Under the pieces are notes generated by a model. It saw nothing but the letters and a program-made list of their open reading frames with translations. It searched no databases and was not told the DNA's origin. The position numbers were made by a program, and so were the translations under genes. DNA of 64,000 bases from Lineus longissimus. Its lineage: Eukaryota; Nemertea; Pilidiophora; Heteronemertea; Lineidae. The stretch is taken from the NCBI RefSeq assembly GCF_910592395.1, contig NC_088320.1:11842501-11906500 (forward strand), written 5' to 3'. This document shows positions 24,885 through 35,796 of this stretch, piece by piece. Position 1 is the stretch's first letter. Every line of letters starts with the position of its first letter.

Positions 24885-26455
24885 CTAAGACCTTTTATGT
24901 TTTTTTACTGTTTTACGTGATTTTAAGGCTTTAACACCCCCAATTAAACCATAAATTATGGAACTAACAATAGCAATAACTGCTATGATCAGATGTTCAG
25001 CTAGAAAGCCAACAACTGCACCAATTGTTTTCAATAAAAATGAAACTAAAGACCCTATTATTCCAGGTAAAGCCGCAGCTGATTTCTTGGCTAGTTCTTT
25101 TAGCCATTCAGCAAACTTCTTGAGACCTTCTTTTACTTTATCTGGTATTGATGGTTTTGGTCCTGGTCCAGGTTCTGGTGTAGGTCCTGGAGTTGGGTCT
25201 GGTCCTGGAGTTGGGTCTGGTCCTGGAGTTTGTTTTACAGATTTAGTGGCACACTTAAAGCACTACTGATACTGAGACCTAGAGTTGTAAATGTCATTAC
25301 AACAGCTGTTATTATGGCGCTAATAGTTACACCATACGTCTTAAAAAGTAACTTTATTCTGTCCTTCAGAGGAATAGTTGAATCTGGTTTCTTTAGAACA
25401 TCAACAATTAAACGTTTAATTCTTCTAGTTTGTGACTCCCTGTCATTGTCTAACCTCCATACCTTTGACTGTTCCTCATACAATTTGTCATTTAGTTCAT
25501 CTATTTGCTTTTTCAACTCTCCTTTATCTTCAGTATCTTCTTCTACAGACTTTACATAGTCTCTTGTTAAATTATGAAGCTGATCTTTTAATTCCTCTAT
25601 TTGCATGTCCTTATCCATCTTTACTGCAGCTAGATCATCACCAGCGTGTTTTAACCCTCTAAGTTCTCTCAAGGCATATTCAGTAAAACCCAGTGATTTA
25701 AGTTCATCATCAGTAGCATCTATCAGTTTATCTATTGGTTTGTTTGAACTGTTTACCTCATTAATTAATATATCTGTTTGAGTGGATGCAGATTTAGGTT
25801 CCCTTACTGGTGGGTCAGGTGCAATCATATCTTTAATCATGTCAGCAAATCTAGTACCAAACTTAGTCTTTAATGTGCCTTCAGCATAGAAGCTTCCATT
25901 ATCCTTAGTTAAAGGAATAAACTTTATCTTTTCTCCATTTTTATCAGGATATTCAAATAAATTTTTGTTTCCTAGTTTATCTTTTATCAAATCAAATTCA
26001 GAATTTGTCGGATTGTAATAAAGTATGTTACCTTTGTAACTAATGTGTGGTGAAAGATTACTCAATTTTTTCTTGTCATACTTCCAGTTTGATCCTCCCA
26101 ATGCTGTATCAAGTTTATCCTCTATTGTATCGTAAATTAACTCCTTTTCCATCAATTCAGGGACAATACCTCTTACTCTTTCTGGTGTACTGAATGAAGT
26201 TTCATCAGTAAGATTTTCACCTCCTGTGTTGTATTTTGTGTCATAATCTCGAGGCTTTTTATTAAAACCAAAGATATCAGCATAATCTTCACCTCCTGTG
26301 TTGTATGTTGTGTCATCATATCGAGGCTTTTTATTAAAACCAAAGATATCAACATAATCCTCAGGTTTGTAATCAGGTTCGTAATCAGGATCGTAATCAG
26401 GATTGTAATGTGGATAGTAATCACTCATTTCATAATTTTCACCTCCTTCAGCCAT
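24885..26455 (-). pseudogene. Coiled-coil/membrane Polinton protein, one frameshift
   Basis: The start at 26,455 opens a 406-codon frame. The N-terminus is Tyr/Asp/Pro-rich (repeated PDY units) with two copies of a roughly 26-residue unit containing DIFGFNKKPR. A globular region follows (about 90-235), then DDELKSLGFTEYALRELRGL, a coiled coil (about 285-345) and a hydrophobic segment ending at 25,235. The frame stop is spurious: another frame continues from about 25,268 to 24,885 with a Pro/Gly hinge (PGPDPTPG repeats), an amphipathic Lys/Ala region and two hydrophobic stretches (IIGSLVSFLLKTIGAVVGFL, LIIAVIAIVSSIIYGLIGG). The full length is about 520 residues. This architecture recurs in invertebrate Polintons. 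It is probably a virion membrane or fusion/penetration-type protein, which is inference. Confidence 0.7.
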
Positions 26456-26465
26456 AATTACTTAT

Positions 26466-27935
26466 TTATCTAACCATAAAAACAATCAATGTACCAACAA
26501 CTGAGTAAAGCATGAATTTAATTGTTTCATGAGTATCATCCACCTTCTCAACTTTGGTGTCAAGTTTAGTAGTAGTAGGAGTATTCTTTGAGGTTTCAGT
26601 TGTTTTTGGTGTAACAACATTACTCTTTGGTGTATGACTGGTCTCGAGCTTTGCTCTCAGGACGAAGTCCGTCTTGACAGTACCAACGCTACTCTTAACT
26701 CTTATTTTCTTAGAACTATTTCCTTCCATCAGTGGTGGTGGTAAGGTCTTTTTGTGGTTAATGTCATTCTTACCGGGTTTAGCATTTTTTGGTGCTATTA
26801 AAATGTTATTATTGTAGTTATCCAGCTTACCAATAACGAGTACCATATTTGATCCTACGACATACAATCCTGGTGCTATTACATAATCTAGTCTTGTATG
26901 AGTGTCACTCACTGCTTTTTGGTATCTTTGAATTGAAGTGGGAATATCAGGATGTTGATTAATCGAGTCCTTTAATAGTTTGTTAAATTCCTTCTGAGCA
27001 TCCAATTCTGTACCCGGTACTCCAATTATTGGTGTTCTGGTCAACGCCTGAGCACCCAGAATACAGTAAACATATGTTCTTATTGTGTCATTCAACCTCT
27101 CTATTCCAGGATTAGAGAAACCATTTGATTTAAATATCATGAATTGTTGATAGGTTTGACATTCATTTTGTGTAATTACATCAAATACATTCTTGTGTTG
27201 TTTCACATGATACTTAATGAAGGTATCAGGATATTTGAAATTAGCCATTCCAGCATCCCAGTCTTTACTGAACATCGGTGGCATTCTATTTTCATGAACT
27301 TGCATGAGGAAGAAATTGATTTTAGAATCATTGATGTAATATCCGGGATCAGTTATGTTCGGGTTGTTATCCGGTACACTCCATGACCTCCAACCACCGT
27401 TATTTTCAAACACCGAGAAATCGTACTCGTCTTTTAAACCAAATTCACTCAATAACCCTCCTAGTTAACTACGGTTAATGTTATTGTTTGTCTCATTAAA
27501 ATCACTTTCACCTGGAATTGGTATCTCTAGATTCTTCATGATCTTCAATATTTGATAGTAAACATGAAACCTGTAAATTGACCTTAACAATGGGTCACTG
27601 TGATTCAAGTGATCGTCTATTGAAATACCACAACCTGTTGTAGCAAACCAAACAGCCATGTTAAATTGGTTCTGGTAAAACGATAATGGATTCTTTTCCA
27701 GTCGCAGACAGTCTTTCTTATTTTTCAGGCTCAAAAACCCAGGTGTTATCTTAGTTTCTTGTAGTCTGAAGAAGTTATTAGTATTAACAGTTACTTCTAA
27801 ATTAAAGAAGTCATAGGTGAATTTACTTTTATGTTGATTTGCTATTGGATAATACTTTATTACTCCAGAAGCTGATGAATAATTATGTTTGGTTTTAACT
27901 TCAGTTTTGGATAATGAAGACAGTAAAAAGGCCAT
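26466..27935 (-). pseudogene. Conserved Polinton protein, 490 codons with one in-frame stop
   Basis: The start at 27,935 lies in TAAATG next to the right TIR. The frame (FRLQETKITPGFLSLKNKKD, YQNQFNMAVWFATTGCG, YRFHVYYQILKIM) reaches TAA at 27,465-27,467 and continues open in the same frame to 26,466 (ERLNDTIRTYVYCILGAQAL, RLDYVIAPGLYVVG). Both parts match my memory of one conserved protein of invertebrate Polinton-type elements, so they are one gene with a nonsense codon rather than two genes. A C-terminal membrane segment FMLYSVVGTLIVFMV follows a Thr-rich stalk, which carries a double-hairpin unit at 26,644. Function unknown; the stalk and membrane anchor suggest a virion surface protein. 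Confidence 0.72.
26644..26671 (+). repeat. Double-hairpin unit in the stalk of the 490-codon gene
   Basis: Stem 1 GAGC/GCTC loop TTT, stem 2 GGAC/GTCC loop GAA. Read antisense as DFVLRAKLE; the TTT loop gives AAA (Lys) where the common TAT would give a TAG stop. Confidence 0.95.
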
Positions 27936-27949
27936 TTATTTTAATGGAA

Positions 27950-28160
27950 TAACCCATTGAGCTCTAGTATTCCCTCACCATTTCACTGACCATTTCATTG
28001 CAACGCTTCACTGGGAATCTCATGAATGATAGAAAGTGTGTATTGTGGTGGATTGGTTCTTTGGGGTTGTAGGCTTATTTGGGGCAAAAGACCTGTAAGG
28101 TCTTTGGTCAAAAGGGCCTAAAACATAACCTAGTTCCTACCACCGCAATATACACTTTCT
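27950..28160 (-). repeat. Polinton right terminal inverted repeat
   Basis: This is the inverted partner of 4,694-4,904. It begins 14 bp upstream of the minus-strand start codon at 27,935, so the promoter of that gene must lie in or beside the TIR. Confidence 0.97.
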
Positions 28161-28166
28161 CATATA
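28161..28166. repeat. Polinton target-site duplication, right
   Basis: This is catata, directly after the right TIR and matching 4,688-4,693. Confidence 0.97.
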
Positions 28167-28313
28167 AAACAACACGAACGTCTCATTCATGTTCATGATG
28201 ACATCAAAATCATCGTCTCTGATGAGGTCGGCAAACTCTCCCCGGTATGAACGAAATGTTAGACCTAGGAATAAAGGTCCCAGGAACAATAATACTGATA
28301 TTGTTAAAGGCAT
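28161..28313 (-). pseudogene. Host secreted-protein gene, exon 1 upstream part with signal peptide
   Basis: The ATG at 28,313 opens a frame with a typical signal peptide (MPLTISVLLF followed by a Gly/Leu/Phe-rich core), then a mature start around RSYRGEFADL. It continues to the Polinton right boundary at 28,160/28,161. The frame resumes at 4,693 on the other side of the element. Putative promoter elements lie upstream around 28,555-28,600. In block 2 the start of this exon has a frameshift inside the signal peptide. Confidence 0.6.
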
Positions 28314-28554
28314 CTTCAAGAGATTTGGCCCGTTTGATTTAATATCAGCACTACATGGACATGCAAACCCGGGGTAATATATTTAATTTCTAATCACATC
28401 ACTTCCATCAAAGACAGTTTGCTGAATTTTTATTTGGGGAAGCCCGTGAAGAAAGCTCCTAATGAATATGGATTTTCCAATATGATCACGGAGTTAAAGA
28501 TGGCAGGTGACCAGCAGCATTAGGCCGTCTTTAGCGACAGACCAAGGAGGATTC

Positions 28555-28605
28555 CGCGGTGACGTCAAGGCTTTTCCAAGATGGCGCTGCAGATTGTAAA
28601 CAAAC
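28555..28605 (-). promoter_or_regulatory. Possible promoter of the secreted-protein gene
   Basis: Upstream of the minus-strand ATG at 28,313 lie a CRE-like tgacgtca and a YY1-like caagatggcg. Both are conserved in block 2 at about 49,842-49,880, where the CRE reads tgacgtcacg. The assignment rests only on motifs and position. Confidence 0.35.
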
Positions 28606-28908
28606 TCGATCCACGGCCAAGGGAAAATCAAGTCATCAAATAAAGTTAGATTTTTCGCATCAAATCAGAGTTATTAGTACTTTTCTGCTATGAAATAAGT
28701 CTTTAGACAATAAATTATCATTTGAATAATGAAAAGTGCTGTTTTGATGGGAAAAATAGGGTTTTTTAAACCGAATAGCCGGGCACCGAACTTCCAAAAT
28801 TAGCGAAGGTTTCAAAACAGTCTCCCAAATATGGGGCAATCTCTTCATTACCATAATGGGATTTGGAGGCGTGGTTACAGATTTTACAAGTTACGAGACC
28901 TATAGAAC

Positions 28909-29811
28909 CTAAAACTCGCATAGATCCCCATAGATCCCCTCTATTTGTCGAGTTAGCGCCCCTGTTATATCATGCATTTTCGGACACTAGAACGAAATCT
29001 TCCTGCAGATATCGCGGTTTCGGTGATGATTTAAGGAGAAATTGACAGTTCTTAGTGTTGTATGGGACAGAAATGAGTTCATACGTCATGAATATATGAA
29101 TATTTTATGATATGGGTGGGCTTCTAAGTCAAAACAATAACAAACTCAACTGCATCTCTACCGTGTATCGCGTAGTGCATTGCCTAGTGTATTTCATTGT
29201 GAATTTTAGCGGAGACATTATTTCCGTACTTTGGCCACGCCAAACGTCTTTTTTATTCGTGGAAGTTAATCTGATATGTAAGTTTTATTTTACACAGGAA
29301 GAATTCATACTATGTATTGCAATATTTCATATCTATTGGTGTTTTTGTGTACATGAGCGCACCAGACAGTGGGACGTGGAGATGTGTTCAGTGCTGGTGC
29401 TATCAGTAGACTGAATCTGATTGGCCATAGCGGTCATTCATATGGGACAAGGAGGATACCGCGGTGACGTCACATCACGTGATCTCATCCCATATTACTG
29501 ATCGCTATGGCCAATCAGAGGATCTAGGAATATTAGAAATTATATGGCTTTTTGACATCGACAAACCCAAAATGTGCATCAAAAACAACCTGCACATTGA
29601 TGGAATACCAGTTTTCCCTGTTTATATATATCTCCATCCTTACAACGAAGGTCCTAGAATCCATATACATTGTATGCATTCGATCGACCATACCTTTAAC
29701 ACCGTGAAATCGAGGAATCTGGCAATAAAAAACAGATAATTGAGGAGTGTCATCTTGTTTCCGAAATTTGGTTCAGTGAGGTTGTTACCTCCGCAATTAC
29801 TGGACTCATGG
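28909..29811. other. Segment present only in block 1, with a 16 bp perfect inverted repeat
   Basis: Block 2 passes from 'tatagaacc' directly to 'ttggttgggaaat'. The extra 0.9 kb holds inverted arms at 29,417-29,432 and 29,503-29,518 (ctgattggccatagcg). Between them are CRE-like tgacgtca and cacgtg motifs; the arms contain CCAAT boxes. It could be a regulatory palindrome or a MITE. No gene seen. Confidence 0.55.
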
Positions 29812-31370
29812 TTGGTTGGGAAATGTTGACAGTGACACCAGTATAACCTGATGGAATGATCAGCAAGCGTAAACATTGTAAACTGGAGAGTCGCAAGCAA
29901 CATTATCTCAGGGGCAGAGCGTAATTCCTCCTAGTTTCCGATTCGAGGTCATCCCTCGCAAGAAGAATGTTTGCTGATCAAACCGATATCGCTGATATAA
30001 TTATGATACATTTTAGAAGTCCAGCGGATGGAGGCGATCGCGAAAAACCCTTGCCCTGCGAATTGCACGCCTGTGTTCAATTTCATGTTGCCAAGCCAAT
30101 ATCAACAAAATCATCTCCGACGAGCGCTGTGCTAAAAATGAACTGAAAGAAATATTCAACTGAGAGTTAAGACTGGCCCGGAGGTGTCTCGATTTGAGTG
30201 GTTTACCTGACTTAAGCATGTTTATGAATGACTTATTTTATGTAAGTACCCCACCTAAACTAAAGATGCATTTTAGGTGCCCCATTTTGACTTATGTAGC
30301 TTTATGAATACGAGCCCAATCTACTGCGCCAGAGAAACTTTCAGTAATAAAAAATCATCTCCGATATCCTTCCGGCTGAGTTTTGTTGATAATCCTGATT
30401 ATGCTGATAGCTGGGGGAAGCATGTTGTATAGTAGTACTCTTATGTAACCTACCTTCTCGGTCTGGGAGTGAAATTGTTACCTGCTGTGCTGGCATTATC
30501 ATGATAATGTTAACAACCTGAATCAAAATTGACCACAATCAAGCCATAACTGGTACCAATGAGCCGAGAGGTACTTCCTCACGTAAATGTAGGATCATTC
30601 TCCAATGCACACATAATATACAAGCATATTTTCCTCTGCTACGATTGGCCTCCATTGTGCCAAAAATCTTCGAGTCTGTTGTAATGTAACTCTGTTGTTA
30701 TCTACTACTACTAGGTGAACGTTCATTTCTATTTCTGTCTTGAACCAATCAAATCTGTCTGATGGCCGAAATCACCGCGCTTCAAATCACCCTTCTACAC
30801 AAAAATAAACCTCACGACACAACACTTTTTCATATATTATAAGTAGAAGGAGAGAATCGATACTTGAAATGCGACATGTTTTGATTTTTTTCAATAGAAA
30901 GAGCATGAAAAGTCGAACATGTCCAATAGATTTCAGCTCATTCAGATTCAAAGGCGGCCATTCCAAGCAGTGAAAGCGGGCCATCCCATTACACCACTAC
31001 CACTGCGCCGGGGTATGGTGTACATGGTGTAGCATCTCAGTCGGTGATGTTTGTTTGCTCTTTAGTGCAGATTGGCGGTAATGCATGAAAGAAAACCAAA
31101 CCGAATCAAACCCGTAACCGCAACTAAGCACTATTCCACCACCAAGAATGTAATAATATCGCCAAATTCACCAACAAATAAGCGTGCGCAGATCTATCAT
31201 CAGCGAGTCGTGTTCGGAACAGTGCAGTCACATTACCAGCCACCCCGAATTTATGTCGTCCAAGCCCATTCCAGTGTAGTCCGTTAGGTCAATTCGATGA
31301 GGCCCCTGCAGCCCAGCTAACTCTCCAAAGAAGAGGTCACGATTTCGTCAGTTTCAATTTTGAAAGTGTA
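29812..31370. other. Intergenic, no gene seen
   Basis: Shared by both blocks (block 2 counterpart about 50,203-51,771). Only short frames without recognisable domains. Confidence 0.45.
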
Positions 31371-31372
31371 TC

Positions 31373-32608
31373 AGGTAAAATGGGGTAATTGTAGCCCCTG
31401 TCTAATTGTAGCCCCTGACTATGTTTTTGATTCATATTCCAGTAACCATGGCACCATTCAACCATCAGCCAAACCAAGCATGGATATGAAAGAGATGACT
31501 CTTGAATTTCACAACATAAATAGTTTTGGATTATGCAACGTGTTATGTAAGAGCTTTGGCTATAAGAAGTAAACAAATCATACACCTACACAAAAAAGTT
31601 GGGATCGAACTTTTTGCAGGTATGAATTTTCAAAACTTACAGAGCATTGATATATTTGAAACTTGGTTCAGGTGATCAGTATTGAGTGTAGAGAATGTTG
31701 TATGCGGCATTTGATGTCATTATTAAAAGTAAAGTTTTCAGAGAAACTTTTCTGACCAAGGTACCCTCGGGATATTTGTAGCCCCTATTAATAGCTCAAT
31801 ATATCTTGTCATGAATCACGAAGTTTATGTACTACCAACAATGATACATTCGAGGTTTCATACCAGTTTATCTAACATTATTTCGAAATATAATATTTTC
31901 AAAGTTACTGGTGTCTCTAGTTAAAGCCACACCATTGACTAGATAGCAGCATTTCTTATGGTAAATGTACATTGCATTACCATTAAAGTGATGCCAGCTA
32001 TAATTGGGATTGATACATGACCCGTCCCTGAAACTAAAGTTTTTAACGGCGCAGGACAACTCCGTCAGTCAATTCAGAATATCAGAAGCTGTTGTCTGAC
32101 ACAAGGTGTAATGTACAACAGATCTAGAGGTGATAAATAGAACTTTGTGTATTATTACCAGTTTAAAAACAGTCGGATTTGCGACGACATTGTTTAAATT
32201 GTTGGTACGTGATTACATCGAACATCACTTGATGTGTTCAATGAATACCTTTTGATACCAGCAAAATCACGTTGTCAACCTATATTGTAATGATACTAAA
32301 TGTTTTATTACCATTAACGACCATAAACCTGTGAAAAAGTGGTCGTATGCATAAAAAACAAGTAATTCGAAATTTCAGTCAGGGGCTACAGTTACCCCAA
32401 AGCCACGAGGTAATTGTAGCCCCTGACCACATGTCTTGAATTGCCTCTCAGAAGCATTGTTTTAGACAAAATGCTCTGAATTACAGGCAATATTATTGGA
32501 AGAGGTGCAACTACAAGATCCAGGCCGGTTTTTGTGAATCTGCTGGGAAATCTCTTGCGTAACCAAGGTTTTAGGTGAACAATGGGCTACAACTACCCAA
32601 TTTTACCT
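31373..32608. mobile_element. TIR element with repeated TGTAGCCCCTG motif
   Basis: The ends are inverted repeats of about 25 bp: aggtaaaatggggtaattg on the left and caactacccaattttacct on the right. The subterminal motif ttgtagcccct occurs at 31,389, 31,406, 31,779 and 32,413 and inverted near 32,381 and 32,584. About 1.24 kb with no transposase seen, so a non-autonomous DNA element is likely. The copy in block 2 is 51,774-53,003. Confidence 0.6.
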
Positions 32609-35600
32609 TGCCTATATTTGTCGCATGCAACCATGATCGCACGTCCCTGTGACAAAAAGCACTAGTTAGCTTTAAGTTCATTGATCTGAATCACAATAGC
32701 TAGGGAACTATATGAACATGGCGCGTATGGGGCAGTATTCTATTCCTTGATATCGCTTTTCAAGGCAATCGATGTCAAAATAAGCATATAATACTCATGC
32801 ATTGTTTTCTTTTAATTAATCATGTGTTGCTATTGATTAAACGTTGTTTATGTCATCGCGATCTATTTGATTTGTGTATCACAGATGCCAATTCAGAGAG
32901 GTAACTCAACATGCTTGTTTTGTAAACACCTTTATCCTGATCAGCGCCTCTTGTAGGGATCGAGCTCTGATGTTGTGGCGGCAAACGATTGTTTCCGACA
33001 TTATTCCCCGCCAACAGAGCCACATCAACAGAGCGCCGGCATTAGAGGCATTGATCAGGAAAGAGGCCATAACTGTGCTTCGGAATTGGATCCGAGTGTT
33101 GCTTAAATATCTTCAAAACCTGCGACGGTTTTCAATTCTAAAATACCTACCTTTTCTAGCCACTAAAATTGTGTGATCAACATTATCTTCCGATTTTCCC
33201 ATCTCAGTCCGGTCCGCTCACCGAGCATTTTGCACAACGGATTTCAGCAAACGATGACTAACTTTAAAGAGTAAGTAGAAAGCACTTGAAATCGTTCGAA
33301 ATACCGTTTACCGGTGAGACACTAACTCGATATATCACAAGTGACAACATTTCTGTGCCGAAATGTTGCCACATAACCTATATCGGAGATTTAAAGCGCC
33401 GTTCGAGGGGCAAATATCTTGGCGCCAAAAACAGACGTCGGCAATGTTTGGGAAAATGACGTCATACAACGTAAAATCCGAGAAAAACGTCCTCGTGTCG
33501 CCGACGTGTTGAGTACTTGGGTGGCACTACACAGTGCGGAGGACGGTGTCAAGGGCAGCGTCAAACAGGCACGAGGTAATCTTTCAGTTCTTGCTGAGGC
33601 CTATTCATACATCACAGGCACCATAATCTATACATTTCTGGGTTCATATTAATCCAGAGAAGGAGTCTACAACATGTTCATTGCATTTCATTCATAAGTG
33701 CACCAATGGGCGGCGCCACATTTGACACCACTCGGATCCTGAAAATGGTAAATATTTTACCAAGAAATGGCATGATGTGTGCGATCTTCAGACGGGCCTC
33801 AATTGGTTCAAAATGAATGATTTGGGAATGACATTACCACCGGCAGGTAGCCAAATGCATCTAGTTTCTTTATTTGTTGTGAAAACGTGGGGTCATCTCG
33901 GCTATTTTTTCGCTATATGGCCTAGAATTCGGACGAGCATAATTGACGCAATTGACACTTGCACAACTGCGCCCAAGCTCGCGTGGCAGATGAAAGGTAT
34001 GAAAGGTATTGAGGTTAAACTGAGCATTGAGACCCGCTTCAAATGGCACAGATGCTAGGCTCATAAAATCGCCAAAGATCCCTCTGCCCATGGAAACAAA
34101 GACCAAGGCGTCAAATTAAATATCATTTGGAACAGGATGGACCCATTCATGAACATGAAAACGACCTGCGTCTTAAGAACTACATTTTTCTTGGGGGGGA
34201 CGGACTCCGCCCCCACTGTGTAGTGCCACCTTGCGAAATTTACGCACCTCGGCGCAGTAGAGGTCGATATAACGTAACATACAATTTTGTGACGTCGTAC
34301 GATGTAAATGGCACCCTTCATGGACCAGTGCGGTTCTTTTGGCGGGAATGCAAGTTGCCTCATCATGACGAGCCGTGTTTGACACATGCATTTAGCATTG
34401 GCGCTCATATGCTACAGAAAATTATCATTTTCTGAAGCGGCTGTGGTTGGAATGAACTTTTGAATAGATTAAAGCGCAGGGACAAGCTGTAATGATCAAT
34501 TTGAAGTAGGTTTGATGAAAATCAAAGAGCAATTATGAACTGTAGAGCGATTTTCTAGATTTCTGAACATCTCGGACCAAACTAATATGAAAAGTCAAGG
34601 ACTTAGTGCGCCCCCTTTAGGTCGGGGAGCACCCTCTTACCCCCTACGATAGCATAACGTTTTTACCCAGTACAATGGAGGGGAAACCCTCCAAACCCCC
34701 CTTGTTGGGACCATCCATATTTCCTTCCGACACATTTTTGTTTTGGTAATACATTGTCCTTAGTGAGTGTAAGTCACTGTTATATATAATTCGGGGGACA
34801 CCCCCCCCCCCTTTTAGCCTTGCTGCCAGGCAGATTATTCATCATTCCTTCCCTCAAGCTTTGAAGAGTAGTTCATATTTGTTCCAATCATGGCAAATTG
34901 GTTTCACGGATGCTACAAGCCTATACCAGGCCTCGAGATGAAATTCACCTCTATGGATCTCTTATGGTTGGGATCTTAGAGGTGATTTAAAGGAGTAAAA
35001 ATCCTTGTTGCATTTCAAATCGAGAGCAGGAAGTCTACTAGGTGTTATAACAGACTATAACAAAAATAACCCAATTGAACTACAAGGCCCTGGTGTGGTA
35101 ATGTGCCATCATTGGTTTGCATGATTATAGGCCAATGCTTATTTACATAATACAAAGGAATAAAGTTCACCCATGACTAATAATGATAAATTCATTTTGA
35201 ATTTACATCATATTTAGGCATTAATTTCATGACTGGCTTGGCCCTATTGATGCCTTTAACTTGGATAAGTCACTAATCTTGTTAAAGCCAAGGGAACCGA
35301 CAAACCTTATAGACAGGATAGTATAACATCGTCCGCTAGGGTGCAGAAATTCGGTCATTCATGGAACTCTAGCCAACATGCTCGCGCAATCGGCGTTTGG
35401 ATTATGATTATGATTTTGCTTGTGAAACGCTGCTCAATACAAATAACGTTTTTAGTTATGTTGGCATTTTATATTGGGGGTGGTTCAAAAATTGAAATTA
35501 ATTCAATAATTGAATAATTAGGGCCTACAGCCAACCAAGGGCAAACAAGTATGCGACTCCGAGGAGCTACCTGGTGACGAGTGTGTGAGATGGTTGGTGA

Positions 35601-35796
35601 TGAGATTAGTTCCGCCCCGCAATAAAATCGCGCCATTTTGATATCAAAAGTGCGACAAGAAAATATTTCTTGGTATATGGATTGGATTGACCAAATAAGG
35701 ACAATATTTCCCCACGTGTAAAGCTTACGCGCCCCCACTTACTTGGTCTCAGCTAATTGTTGTGTCAGGCATTTTGCCGACGAATGCTTAGGGTCA
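32609..35796. other. Intergenic, no gene supported
   Basis: Collinear with block 2 (53,004-57,570, apart from the foldback element). Short frames at 32,874, 33,419 and 34,127 are not preserved as frames in block 2. A C-run lies at 34,799-34,812 and is absent in block 2. Confidence 0.45.

Larger units (their letters stand above)
4694..28160. mobile_element. Polinton/Maverick element, 23,467 bp
   Basis: The element is bounded by 211 bp TIRs that begin AG and end CT, with 6 bp target duplications. It encodes the Polinton signature set: protein-primed DNA polymerase B, retroviral-type integrase with chromodomain, A32/FtsK-type ATPase, a double-jelly-roll-type major capsid protein and a minor capsid protein. 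It also carries several lineage-conserved accessory proteins. Removing the 4,289 bp nested LTR element gives about 19.2 kb, normal for the family. TIRs differ at only two positions, so the insertion is fairly recent, but several genes carry frameshifts or stops, so this copy is probably not autonomous now. The sister block has the empty site. Confidence 0.97.

Noticed and set aside
24958-25269. Plus-strand Gly/Pro/Val-rich ORF
   Set aside because: It is the complement of the C-terminal part of the minus-strand coiled-coil/membrane protein in its second frame.
12565-26671. Hammerhead ribozymes in the double-hairpin units
   Set aside because: The conserved hammerhead core (CUGAUGA and GAAA boxes) is absent and the units are too short.
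33419-33652. 77-codon ORF as a gene
   Set aside because: The frame is not preserved in block 2, where the foldback element interrupts it, and no domain is seen.
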